64,000 nucleotides of DNA from Pholis gunnellus. Lineage: Eukaryota > Chordata > Actinopteri > Perciformes > Pholidae. Location: assembly GCA_910591455.2 (NCBI GenBank), contig OU342821.1, positions 15,823,787 to 15,887,786 of the forward strand, in the 5' to 3' direction. Position 1 is the stretch's first letter, and each line of letters begins with the position of its first letter. The notes below the pieces were generated by a model. It ran no database searches, was not told the origin of the DNA, and saw only the letters and a list, made by a program, of their open reading frames with translations. The translations under genes were made by a program, and so were the position numbers. This document shows positions 18,301-30,537 of the stretch, piece after piece.

Positions 18301-20773
18301 TATTTGTCTTACTTTTAAATCATAGACATTGAAACCACATGTAATTTCTGTATTTAGATGAACGATTCTGTGCCTTATTGACATTAAAAAATGTATTTGA
18401 GAAAAAAAACCTCATGATATATGACAGCGGCAGCATTGCACTGATTAACCAAAAGCTGTTGGACGTGTCTGCTGTATGCTGGAGCTCCAGGCGTGGTGGA
18501 TTGGCACACTGTGGCAGCAACCTTTGAACCAAACAATGGTCAACAATGTGCAAAGGTCTGACAGGCTGCTCTCTGTCTACCTGCCTTCCTGTCGGGACTG
18601 AACAGTGGTAAGTGAAAAGAGTCAGTCAGCGGAGTTAGACCTGTGCAGAGAACCAAACCTGTTTCCACACGGAAGGAGAGACTGTCTAGGTAATGATTTG
18701 TATCTGCTTTGCAGCCATACAGTAGTTTGCTTGTTTTAGGGTTGAAAGGTTCAAAGCTACAGAATATAAAGAACACACTTGAAGTTGCCTTACAGACAGG
18801 GTAATGGTAAGCATCAGATATTTGCTTTGGTTCAGTCACTATATTCTTACCAGCCTGTGGTAAAGCGTGTGAATATTATCAGCACATGAAACTGATTATT
18901 GCTTCTTCTTTTTTTTACCCCAAGGGCTAATATAATCTTGTAACTATAAAGTCAGGCTCATAAATCTACTGTCGGGCATTAAAGGCAGACCCACATTGCT
19001 AGGTATGACACAACAGCGTTTACACATACACGCAGAGTTTACCCCCTCCAGTCGAGGAGAATAATGACACAAACACAACTCCTCCTATATCTCCATTCAG
19101 CAACACTGCCTGAGGAAGCTGCTGTGCAGAGAGCTGTTATAGCAGGTGATCGCCCTTATTTGGTAATGGCCCAGTCATGTGACCACAAAATGGTGGAAGC
19201 TGTGAGCTGTTCGTGAGCTGAGCATCTCCATCGAGAGGCTGGGAAAAAAAGGAAATAGGCAGGGAACTTGGAAGTACATCCATGCGCTGAGACGCAAAAG
19301 GACAGAGATTCCCGAGCCCCAGCAGTGGTGAGTAAATGGCTTTTATTCCACGGAGACAAAAAGAAGATAAAGGGATGTGTTCTTGTACATTTTTTTCCCT
19401 CACAGCCAGCAGACAGGAAGCGAGAGTGAGGGAGGGGCTGCTGTCATCAGCACTGTGATCCTGTGCTGTGCTGTTGAAGTGGATCTGAAGCAGCTCAGCA
19501 TCCTCCATGGAGGATGCACATAATAGCTGAGGCTGTTTTTTTTGTTGTTCTGCGATGTCGGATAGCGTGTCATTGTATGTTTGTTGTCTCTGTTGTGTGT
19601 GCACATACTGTACATGTTTCTGTGAATCGTCAGCATTATGAGTCAGCCATCTGTATTTTTCTGTTGCAGCTGTTCATACAATCACATCTTCCTTGTTCCA
19701 GGCAGAGTCTCCCGAAGAGGAACAAGGATGTTTATTTTTTCACGCGAATGAGCACACGTGACTCACTGTGAATTTGCATCTCTGCCCAATCTGTGCTCAT
19801 GCGAGCGCACAGTCATTCGATTTGAATCAGCAATAGAGAAAGACAGCGAGGAGGGGGAATGAGCTTGTCATGATGTAACAACCCCCCCCTCAGAATCCTC
19901 CCCCTCCCCCAGTTTGAATGGAAGGATTATTCCCTGGGGAAGATGACCTTTAACCTCAAAAGCTTTCTCATATTCCTCATCCCTCCCCTTTCAACCTTAC
20001 CATTGTTGTCGTACTCCTCCTGTTCTCTTAGCAGGGGAAATATATCAGTGGTATAGATAGATTATTAAGTAAAATCAATTGCTAACACCATCTGTTAAAA
20101 CATGCTGGTGTTTGGGGGGCTTCTTGTACTAATGCTTTGTAGTGTAGCCCGACATGCTGGAGGTTTTGAGGCCATTACTGATTGTGATGTCTGACTGAGA
20201 TATATTGTCGCATGGTACTCTTTCAACATGAACACACATGATTAACGTTGATGTTCATGTGGATCTCTTAGATTTGTTTTTTTTAAAGAATTATGATCAA
20301 GGTTCATACTAAGCTGCACATTATACAGTTAAATAAACGTGTCAGTGCTCTCTGGTGGACAAACTATATGATGGTGACCCTGTTTCTAAATGACATGTAT
20401 CATGTGTTTTATATGTGAAATATTCATCTTTAAAGTTGTGACTAAGGCTATCACATAAATGTAGTGGAAAATATATTTCCCTCCAAAATATAGTGGAGTT
20501 GAAGTATAAAGAAATGGAAATACTCATGTAAAGTACCTCAAATATCCTCAAGTGCAGTACTTGAGCAAATGTAAATTCCACTACTGCATGGTAGTTTTAA
20601 TGTTTGGCTCAAGTTGCAATTTGCATTCAAAAACTGGTCTTCCTCACTCAAAAATCAGGTTAAGATTCCAGATTCAGATTAGAGGAATCACAGGTGCTGC
20701 ATTACATCATAGTCTGGATAATCTCCAGGTTTTTGTTGTATCATATTTAATAACTGTAATTATCTTCTCATAG
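18301..20773. other. gna14 to prune2-like intergenic region
   Basis: No exon is supported. The minus-strand open frames near 19137-19636 have no splice or family support. The 5' non-coding exon of the prune2-like gene must lie somewhere here, since the first coding exon opens with a splice acceptor at 20771-20773. A family C repeat remnant lies at about 20470-20590. VPS13A and FOXB2, which occupy this interval in human, are absent. Confidence 0.5.
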
Positions 20774-20785
20774 GTCCTCGTGGGG

Positions 20786-23554
20786 ATGGACCTGGCATCA
20801 GAGAGTAAAATGAACTCTGAGGGGGGCGAAGGCAGACCGGGTGAGTACGAGTCACCAGTATGATATTAAAGCATACCAACAGTGAAAACAATGAAAGAAA
20901 CTATTTTTGATATTTAAAAGAAACTTGGATCTTGGCTAACTGTTTTTATGTATTGTTTTTGTAGTCCCTCCTACCTCTCTACCCCTGCAAGGAGGTCCCA
21001 GCCAAAGAAAAAAGCTCTCTGCCCCTCGAATCAGCCTGTCACTGGACCAGAGCGAGGATGACTTGGGGGAGACGCCAGATGATCTTGACATTAATGTTGA
21101 TGACCTGGACACTCCTGATGAGGGGGATTACCTCGACTACACGGACCATGAAATGGACTGGGAAGGTGGGTCATTCAGGATACAGACAATGTCAGTTTGA
21201 TACAGCTACTATAACTTATTATGTTTTATGGTCTAATTCCCCAAACCGCCATGGTAAAAGCCCAGTGTGCTCTGATTGGCTTGCGAGAAAAACATGGCGC
21301 ACTTTTGCAAAGGTAGTTTGCTGAATTCCATTTGGCTGCTTCAGTTTCAGGGTCCTGGTATTGTACATGCTGGTTAAATGTCCCACCGGGACACTTGAAC
21401 TCAGCAGAGCCATCCCCAAGGATGTTAGTAACACCTGTGCCTATAACACAGTATTGGTCTTTTCTTCTATCAGACCCCAATGCAGCCAATAGGAGCGGGA
21501 CAAGTGAGCCTTACAATCCAATCCCCACATACAGCGCTGAGGAGGAGCGCCAGGACGGCAAACTATGGAGGACGGTCGTCATTGGGGAGCAGGAGCACCG
21601 CATCAACATGAAGGTCATCGAGCCTTACATGAGAGTCATCTCCCACGGAGGTGACTATTAAAGAGCCTATGCAAGGGCATCATTTCCACTATGGCCACTT
21701 TTCAGAATCATATTTGACTTATTCAGTAAACTCTCTCTAAACAGTGGCCTCTTACTGTCCATCCGCTAAAATTAGAAGTTGATGAGTTGATCGAAGTGGT
21801 ATTGCCTTCAGTATTACCGTGTGCTCACAGCTATTAAGCTTCAAGGCAGTTTTGAGTGATTTCCATACTTTCTTTGTCCTTCGTTTCCACGTCTCAGGCA
21901 ACGTACAGGCTGTAATATTTTCTTGGAGGCAGGTTGCTGAGTTTGTTCGCATCCTGAGCAGAAGCTCTGCAGACACAAATTTTTGGGTTTCAAATATGAT
22001 TGAATCCGTTTTTATTTACAGGTAATTCTCATGAACAGCTGCTTGAATTAAACACCAGTCCAAGCTAATGCAACGCGTTGTAGTAAAGGTGGAAATACAT
22101 ACATTACATATAAACATTATTTATTGAGTTTAGGTTCATTATAGATGTTGGAAATGGATGTATAATTTTTCATCATAGAGTATAAGGTTACTGCATCAAT
22201 AGGTTTTAAGATAGATCTGAACAAAATTTGAGAATTTATGGGAATACTTAATGATTCTACACAGTAAATATATTGTGTTTTAGTCGACAGCAGGCCTGAA
22301 TAGTTGATTCGGGAAGTAACAGCATACTATAAAAGTCATAAACTCTGGTCCACTGTATCACAATCAGCTATTGTTTTGGAGCTGGCGTCTGCCACTTCTC
22401 GGGTAACGAGTCTCATTTTTAAAAATGCTTCATCTTGACTTGGAGGCGGGCCAACCAAAAGTTGAGGAAGTACAGGTTGTAGTTAAGGCCAGCTGATGAG
22501 TATTACATCATACAGTGGCTCTCCACAAACAAAACAAGGTGGAAATTGTCCTAATGTCCTCCGCACATTAGAACAAAAGGGTTCAAGTTGAAAATTGGCC
22601 ACTTGACAACAATATACACTGTGTTTTAGTGATAAAGGGAGGCCTCTGCAGGCCCTTACAACACTCTAGTGTGAATAGACAAGTGACCAATCAAATAATT
22701 AGAGAAATGGGCGTGGTTGCATCTACACAAAAATGATGGGAACGTGTGTGGGAATGTGTTGATAGCGCTCTGCACAACCATAATGGAAACACTAGGGCTG
22801 CATTTTCAGTTAATCTGTCAACAACTTTCTCAAATTATTAGTCTATAAAATGTCAGAAAATAAAATAAAGGCTGCAACGCCTCACATTTGAGATGCTATC
22901 ACCATCTATGTTGCCACATTAAGGCTGCTGGAGGACCTGGGTTTTAAATTGAGGCCGGACACGGCATCAGGCCATATTGGTTTCACAGGCAGGGGCCTCA
23001 TGTCTTTCTTTCCTCTCTATGGGGCCCTCTAAAATCCAAGGGCCACAGGAAGGTAGCGTATTTTCTTCCCAATGTGCTGTGGGCTTAAGTGAAACACAGC
23101 CGTCCCATGAAAACCGAGATGTCTGTCACTGAAAATATCACAAGCTCTGTCATTTAGATAAAAGACTCTTACTGTCTGACTGACACCAAATTTGGTGATG
23201 AATGGGTTGGTGAATAAAAGGAAATATCATTAGTTATCATTAAAATAGTGAGAGGAGACAGAGAGACAGTCAGACAAAAGAGACACAGATTGGCAGATAA
23301 ACTCAACAAAAAAGAGGAAAATATGGGAGCAATCAAGTTATGAAAACTGTGCTAATTAAGGCGAAGCTCTCACCAACAATGGAATAGAATCAGTTAACTC
23401 TCATTACTTTTATTTTTGTGTTTTTAATCAAGGCTACTATAGCAACGGAGTGAATGCCATCATCGTGTTTGCGGCCTGTTTCCTGCCAGACAGTGACAGA
23501 GAGGACTACCATGAAATAATGGAGAACCTCTTCCTGTGAGTTTTACTCTGGAAT

Positions 23555-23588
<34 letters not shown>

Positions 23589-26500
23589 TACATATTTAAC
23601 CAGTCTTTTACTTTTTCAATAGTTTATACACTGGCCCACTTTTTAAGTTTTGTCGAGAAATATCAGTTTTTCCCCTTGGAGTAATGTTATGCCTTTGCTT
23701 TTTAGCTTGAATCTCTGTACAAATTAATTTAGTAAATGTTATTTGACTCTGAACCAATGTGGTCGATCGACTGACAGACCTATATGGCCATCCATAGAAC
23801 CAATGCCGCTAGCATGGCTTAAAAACTACCTGATGGATTACAGTGAAATGTTGTACAGTCATTCATGGTCCCCAGAGGACAAAGCCTTACTTTGGTGACC
23901 CTTTGAGAGTTCATCCAACCTCACGGTGGCGCTAGTGGAAAAGTCAGAGGATCACCATGTTTGCTTCTAGAGTTAATTTGCCATTTTTTTTTCCATTCAA
24001 ACAAGCAAACATTTACATGCTTGCTAAACCTCAACATGTTAGCATTGTCATTGTGAGCATGTTTGCATGCTGGCATACATGTATCTCAAAGCAACAAAGT
24101 CTCACAGAGCTAGCAGTGCTGAAAACCCTTTTAATGACACATCTCAGGCTCTTTTTCATTTTAAGACCTGATCCCATCCTTTTTGAATTCATACAAAGCG
24201 AACGGCACCAGGGACCACAATCAAAAGATGCATTTTATTCTCTATAAATAGTATTTTGCATGTTGAAGATGCTTCTTAATACTTCAAATCTGCCATGGCC
24301 CTTCTGCTCAAGGAAAACTATTCAAATAAAGTGATCGTCTAGCTTGTTTGTAGAGACCTCCCATGTTGATGTCTTCACTGTGGTGCTGGCACAGATACAT
24401 TTCATGCTTGGACAGGGTGATTGGGATCCCACAGGCTGTTCTGTGAAAGATATTGAGTAAGCTGGCATATCTGAGAGTTTTGGATAGAAATGAAAGGAGG
24501 TAAACCATAGCGTCTGCACTTTCTGATGCCAGATGGCTTGATGTCTGAATCCTTGCGAGGAGGAGTTAACTATAGCTGGGAGGTGAATGGTATGCAGCTT
24601 GATGTCAGTGGGAGATGATCATAATAGTCACGAAACAGAGTGGATCAGCAGTGTTGATTTGTAAGCTGGAGAATGACATTGGATCAGAAAGAGAGGAGAG
24701 TCGGAGTGAGCCCCAAGTCATTGAAGAAAGAGGAGTTATTGAGGAAACTAGAGAGGACTATGTTGGCTGAAAATAATGTCAACTATTTTCAAAGGAGATG
24801 ACAAAGTTCCCTGCTGACCGAGAAAAATGAGAGATGGTGGGGGGGATTGAGGAGAGAAATGAGAAAGAGATAAAAAATAAATTGGTTTGATTCACAGCAT
24901 TGGATTTTATAAAGGTAGAAGTCTGATTGAGCTGCTGAGAAGGATGCAAGAGAATTTAGAAAAAGGAGAAATTCAAAGCAAAACAGCTCATCTATGAAGC
25001 AACATTTGTACCAGTTTCTCATAGCTTACATCAGAGTAGAGACATTTCTTGAAATTCTGGTAGTTCTCCAAACACGGAAGAAGACAGTCTCCTATTTCCT
25101 CATATTTGTTGTCACAAAACAAGGTGCTTGTTCTTGCATTTCACCATTCTGACGTACATAATGTTAAAAACGTTGACATTGTTTTCTTTTTGGTTTACTG
25201 AAATGTTTCCTGATTGGAATACTTGACTGATACAGTGGCAGAAATGGGAGAGTTTTTGCAAGGGGTACGCTGTTGTGATGGTGGCACAATGTTGTGTAAC
25301 ATTATAGTCGCAATGTAATATTCGGTTTTGGTTAATTACTTTAAGAACTACAATGTTATTGTCCTAGTTGTTCTACACACTAGCTAATGGTTTTGGTGTA
25401 TTTGTCACATTTCTATGCCTGTCCGTCCGTCCATCCGTCCGTCCCATTCTTGGGAACGTGATATCTCAGTTTTTAAGCCCTGCTTCTATGGATGGCAATA
25501 TAGGTCTGTCAGTTGACCCACCACTTTGGTTCAGACTGAAATACCTCAACATTTATTAGATGAATTTGTACAGACATTCATGGTTCCCTTGGAAGATGAA
25601 TCCAACTTACTTGAGTTAACCCCGTACTTCTTTGTAGCACAAGAAGTCGACATTGGAAGGATTGCCATGAAATTGTGTACAGACGGTCATCTTCCCATAC
25701 CAATGAATTGTTATAACTTTTGTCAAAATGTCATCATTTATCACCAAATACCTAATGTCATTACCATCAGCCTCTGCTGTACTTTGTGTTTAGTGCAAAT
25801 TCCTAGGGTGGAAGTCAAAGTCAGTGAGTTTTTAAGTATTTAAATATGTGTGTGTTTGTTTTTCTTGAGCTATGTGATCAGTACACTGGAGCTGATGGTT
25901 GCAGAGGACTACATGATCGTGTACCTGAATGGAGCCACACCCCACAGAAGAATGCCTGGCCTTGGTTGGCTGAAGAAATGCTATCAGATGATTGACAGAA
26001 GGTCTGTGGTGTGATAACAATAGCATAACTTGTGAAAATGCAACATAAACATAAACACATCTAACATGTGATATTGTGTTGTCTTCAGGCTCAGGAAGAA
26101 CTTGAAATCCTTCATTATTCTCCATCCATCATGGTTTATCAGGACTGTTCTAGCCATTACCAAGCCCTTCATCAGGTACAAATTACTCCATTTTCATTTC
26201 TAGCGATTGCAGTGATAGTCTTTGATTTAGTGCTATTGGTCGGTCCACCACTGAAACATCTCGACGACTACTAGATGGATTGCCATGAACATTTGTACAG
26301 ACAATAATAGTGCCCTACAAAGGCAAAGGACTTGAAGACACCAGAGTGTTGGAAAGAAAAAATACTTCAAAGTTGTTTTGGTCTCCAGCTAAATTCTTTG
26401 TATTTTTTTATATTTAGTTATTAATCGACATAGAAATCTTGAGCTCAACCTTTGACCCTCATTCGCAAGTTAAGGTACTCTGCCATTGCATTGTTGCATC

Positions 26501-28495
26501 TCTCACTTTGTTGTTGATTACTGTAAGCAAAATATTTATATAGTTAGTATAGTTAGACTGACAGCATTTATCTCAACATAAGCTAACTATGCCTTTCATT
26601 TTGTATGATTTACCCCGTTCCACCATTACATGATTGATTTCAACTCCGTTCTGATTGCATATTTGAGCAGCTTTGCAGTTCTGTCTCTTAGCTAGCTAAC
26701 GTTACGTTAAAGTTTAGACTGACAACAAAGTACTGAGGCAAAACACAGTAACTAAAAAGCAGTAAAACAGTGAGATTGTGGGTGAACTAAGCCAGAGAAA
26801 GTTAAATTATTCATGAGATTTTTTATATAGGTTTCTCCAGAACTTTTTGTAATTATGGGAAAAAAACAGTTAGGAATAGGATAGAGCAGGTCTTTTTTAC
26901 AACCTTTTTAATGACAAATTGCTTTTTTATTTCATACTATGACTTTTTTATTTTGATGAAATACTGAAATAAGACATTTTAATAGTCATAGCATACTATG
27001 AATATTTATGCTGTGACTTTTTTCTATTTTTTATGACAAACTATAATAAGACATTTTAGTGAGATAATAAACTATAACTTTCTTATGAAATTCTATACTG
27101 GAACTTTTTAATGAGATTTAATTGACATACTATGACCTTTTAGGGCATTTTTATGAAATACTATACTCTGAATTTTCAATGACATACTAGCAAAGGTTAG
27201 AATGCTAACATGCTTGGTAAACATCAGCATGTTAGTGTTTAATTCTAAGTATTGTTGTTGCCAAGTGAGGCTTCACAGAGCAACTAGCAGGGCTAGTCCA
27301 TGTCGATGTGTATTTTGGCAAGACACCATATGTGCGATGTATAAATGGTTAGATAGTCCTGATGGGCAGGTGGTATCTTTCATGGTAGCTCATGCCATCA
27401 GTGTATAAATGGGTGAATGTCATGTAGTGTCAAAGCGCTTTGAGTAGTTGGTCGACTAGAAATGCGTTATACAAGTAAAAGACCGTTCACGTTTTGATTG
27501 GCCCACTGCAGCAGAGTTAAACTATTTAAGTTCTACTTTTGAAAGAAAAAAAAAGATTATAATTGAGTTTCTCTGATGCCAAGCTGGTTACTTTCACTGT
27601 GCTTTTCATGTGTGTGTTGCTCTTGTCACAGCACCAAGTTCAGCAGTAAGATTAAGTATGTGAACAGTTTGGACGAACTGCACGAATCCATCCCCATGGA
27701 CTGCATCCAGATCCCAGAGTGCATCATTAAGTGAGTCCCTCCAAACGCCCAAACGCTGCACCACCCCCCACCTCCTCAAAAGCCTCAGTTGTCTTATTAA
27801 ATGACTTTATATTCATCTCTTCATTTGAACTCTCACCTCTAGACTTGACAAGGAACTGAAGGATGCAGCAGAGAACTCAAAGTAAGCATTTACTCTCATT
27901 ATTTCCCCCTGTGAAGGCAGTGGCCCCTGCCTCAGTTTTATCCTTGGCTGGAGCTCTCATTTATCAGATGGCTCACTTTTAGATCACAGGGCTATGGTTG
28001 CAATTATAGGAAGGACACAGGGGGAAAAAAAGTTGCTAAAGATGCTAAATGCATCACTTACATCTCATTTATCATTACAGTGAAATAAAGGAGCCAGTCC
28101 TTATTGCAGAGTGATCTATTACACTGATAATTAATGTTGAAACGACACTGTAGAAGTCACGCACTGTTCTCCGTCTGATTAATTGTGCATTGTATCATAA
28201 GTTGCACACCAAAGAGCGGAGCATTATAACACTTCACGACAATAAATTCTGCTCTAACAACCACTTTATTTTCTTCTTTCATTCAAGAAGGAATAGTTTT
28301 TTGCTGGGACTGGATCCAACAGCAGCAAGCAGAACAGAGTAAGTCCTGCAAGATGTTTAAGTTCACACACAGACTGCTTGCGCAAAGCCGTTTTTCTTCT
28401 GTCACCAACACATAAACATACCAGCCTTTAATGTCTCCGCTTTGTTCCTTCGTTTTCCCAACAGACCAGATGCAGCCGGTGCCGCCAGCTCTTAA
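20786..28495 (+). CDS. prune2: BCH-domain protein, PRUNE2 C-terminal-type, 324 residues
   Basis: Ten coding exons: 20774-20840 (ATG 20786), 20965-21165, 21474-21650, 23433-23535, 25870-26001, 26089-26175, 27632-27730, 27843-27881, 28288-28338, 28465-28495 (TAA 28493-28495). All phases agree. The N-terminal part is acidic (DDLDINVDDLDTPDE) and has the W-acidic motif MDWED at Trp84, which in BNIP2/caytaxin relatives binds kinesin light chain. Residues about 120-285 form the BNIP2/Cdc42GAP-homology, CRAL-TRIO-like domain (MVAEDYMIVYLNGAT, GLGWLKKCYQMIDRR, HPSWFIRT). FSSKIKYVNSL, IPMDCIQIPE and IIKLDKEL match the PRUNE2 ending better than BNIP2 or ATCAY. The long PRUNE2 N-terminal phosphoesterase and giant exon are not upstream, so this is a short, BNIP2-sized form. 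The chosen ATG is the first in frame in the exon; an upstream coding exon cannot be excluded. Confidence 0.88.
23556..23585. repeat. (CA)n microsatellite
   Basis: CA run 20 bases after the donor of the prune2-like exon at 23433-23535. Confidence 0.95.
23745..24115. repeat. family A repeat, inverted copy
   Basis: Contains CATTCATGGTCCCCAGAGGA, GGTGGCGCTAGTGG and CATGTTAGCATTGTCATTGT, that is, the family A words in the opposite order and orientation to 14369-14795. It lies in the 2.3-kb intron of the prune2-like gene (23536-25869). Confidence 0.6.
25420..25830. repeat. GTCC-rich short tandem repeat followed by family A fragment
   Basis: GTCCGTCCGTCCATCCGTCC at about 25422-25445 is a tetranucleotide tract. 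After it come TTCATGGTTCCC and GATTGCCATGAAATT words of family A. It ends just before the exon at 25870. Confidence 0.55.
26890..27190. repeat. degenerate ACTATGACTTTTT satellite (inverse of the pcsk5 array)
   Basis: Repeated ATACTATGACTTTTT, TTTATGAAATACTATA and ATGACATACTA words. Their reverse complements (AAAAAGTCATAGTAT, TATAGTATGTC) form the large array at 30838-33325, so this is the same satellite family in the opposite orientation, inside a prune2-like intron. Confidence 0.75.
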
Positions 28496-28592
28496 ACACA
28501 AACATCCTAAATGGATAGGTTATCTCAATGTTCTGAAGTCACTGTTGTATTGTACGGGTGAAGCTGGAAAAAGTCAAAGGCTTGTTAAGCTA

Positions 28593-28618
28593 GTGTGTGT
28601 GTGTGTGTGTGTGTGTGT
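28593..28618. repeat. (GT)n microsatellite
   Basis: GT run about 100 bases after the prune2-like stop, inside its likely 3' UTR. Confidence 0.93.
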
Positions 28619-29291
28619 CAGTGTTTGTTAATTAGACACTGGAGTTTAATATGAAAACAAAACTTGCAATAGCTCCTGTTAAATCAAAAGAGTTGGATCT
28701 CATTCTTTATGGCTGCTATAGCATCTACTGTACCTTAACACTGGCAATCCAGAGAACTATATAGTCAAGCGTGACGCTTGGCAGCACCTACAGAGTAGCA
28801 TCGTTGTTCACGGTAGGGAGTAGGAAATGCAATTACAAACCAGACGTACACTGCACAAATCCATTTGTAGAGTCTATCGTGTTGTAGTTGTGTGCATGAG
28901 AAGCAGTGAAGCAATAATATCACCCTTTACTGGTCACACTCTCTCAGTACTTCAGATAAAGAGGCGACTTGTGTGTCAGCAATGTACAGTAAAAGCACAT
29001 TGTGTGCACAAAAAAAACCTTGTGCCATAGATGACCAATTACTGCATTTAAGCAATCCACTCCTTAATTCTCGTTTTAAAAACTGGGGGAAACAAATCCA
29101 CAGAAAGCAATTACAACTTCATAGAGTCTATCTGAAACCGAAGAGGAATAAGTTAAATATGAAACCAAGTTATCAGTGGAGTGTCGGAGCATTTCCTTTC
29201 AGCTCTGCAAGCGTGTGTGTGTGTGTTTTCAATCACTTTCTAAGACACATAGACTGGGAATCATCTCTTCAGCTTCTCTTGGATCTTTAAG

Positions 29292-29488
29292 AATAAACCT
29301 CAGTAAATTAAAGATGGGATTTCTGTAAAGCACAATATCTTGTGTGTCCACACGCATGTGTGTGTGTGTTTGTGCATCGGTGCATGTCCCCTCATAGATA
29401 ACGGATTGTCCTCTTACCCATGAGTCTTCAGTGCTGTATTGAGGATGTGCAAAGAAATTATGGATCACTGTCTAGTAATTCAAATAAA
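29292..29488 (+). terminator. candidate polyadenylation signals of the prune2-like gene
   Basis: AATAAA occurs at 29292-29297 and 29483-29488, 0.8 and 1.0 kb after the stop. The neighbouring pcsk5 gene converges from the other side with its own AATAAA at 29775-29780 (minus strand), so the two transcripts end within a few hundred bases of each other. Confidence 0.45.
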
Positions 29489-29774
29489 TGGACTGAAATC
29501 TAAAACGACGTCATCATTTTTAATTGTGATTTGTTGTATAAAATGTATGGCTTACTCTGTACTAGATCTTCCTTTTTTTTTCTCCAAGACTTTATTCGAA
29601 CAGAACACATTTTCAAATTGAAATGCAATGACAGCAAACATATGGGAATATAGAAAAGCTAAAGAAATACCATTATTAGTCAAAATTAAAATGTAAATTC
29701 AACACCACAACAATTAAAAAGATGAATAATATGATTAATTAAACTGTCAAAACTAGTAAATGTCCATGATACAT

Positions 29775-29780
29775 TTTATT
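29775..29780 (-). terminator. candidate polyadenylation signal of pcsk5
   Basis: AATAAA on the minus strand, 276 bases after the pcsk5 stop at 30056. A second one lies at 29591-29596. Confidence 0.5.
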
Positions 29781-30055
29781 ATATATGCTGGAGGTCATCA
29801 TACTCCAAACAGTCCAGAAAAAGAATCAAGCATCATTATTTAAAAAATCCATGAGAATATTAAATAGTATTGAATTTTGCTGCAGCACATTTTGTGAATG
29901 AATAGCAGTTGTAAAATGCAGCTTATTATAAATAGCTTCTTGTGTCTCAACTCCTATTCAGTGAAGGATAAATGGGTCTGTCCCTCAGGGCAGGAGGAGA
30001 TAAACAGCGCAGATGAAAAGAAAGAGGGGGAATCCAGGGGAGAAATGTTTCTACT

Positions 30056-30537
30056 TCACTTGAACGTGTAGCTCTCATCATCGTACTCCAACTCGTCATC
30101 GTTGTCCTCTCCCAGCTGTCCGTACCGGAACTTCCTGTACACGGTGCCATCCTGGCCCATGTAAACAATGTCCTCATCATCATCGTCGTCGTCGTCGTCC
30201 TCATCATTACCCTTACTCCCTGAGCGACGTTCAGCCATGTCAACCAACTGAGCCTCCTGTAACTGACCTCCGGAAGAGCTGGTGCGGCCGCTGTAGGATG
30301 CTGAGGAAGCAGAGCTGTAGCCACCGCCATATCCCCTGGCCGAGCCCAGCTTCTCGTACCCGCGGGGAGTGATGTCTGGGGGCGCCCTCTTGGAGCGGGT
30401 GTGCCTGATGATGAAGACGACAGCCACCAGTCCCAGCACCAACAGTATGCAGGCGATGATGAAGATTGTCGGATTACCCCTGGCCTCCTCTTCCTCTTCA
30501 TTTCTGAACGCTAAGTTGGTGCTCAGGACGCACTCTC
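30056..30537 (-). CDS. pcsk5: pcsk5 exon 37: membrane anchor and acidic cytosolic tail
   Basis: The last exon opens with GECVLSTN, has the helix TIFIIACILLVLGLVAVVFI (about residues 1757-1777) followed by the stop-transfer RHTRSKR, then a 116-residue tail. The tail has a Gly/Ser/Tyr-rich part, a run of acidic residues NDEDDDDDDDDEDI and a second acidic cluster ELEYDDESY near the end. Paired acidic clusters in the PC5B tail serve trans-Golgi/endosome sorting in mammals. Stop TGA at 30056-30058. Confidence 0.92.

Noticed and set aside
19137..19636. 155-residue minus-strand frame between gna14 and prune2-like
   Set aside because: No family resemblance or splice evidence, and several overlapping frames of similar length occur in the same GC-richer stretch.
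20786..28495. Identification as ATCAY (caytaxin) or BNIP2
   Set aside because: The N-terminal half resembles both, but FSSKIKYVNSL, IPMDCIQIPE and IIKLDKEL and the synteny favour PRUNE2. ATCAY near GNA11/GNA15 remains a weaker alternative.
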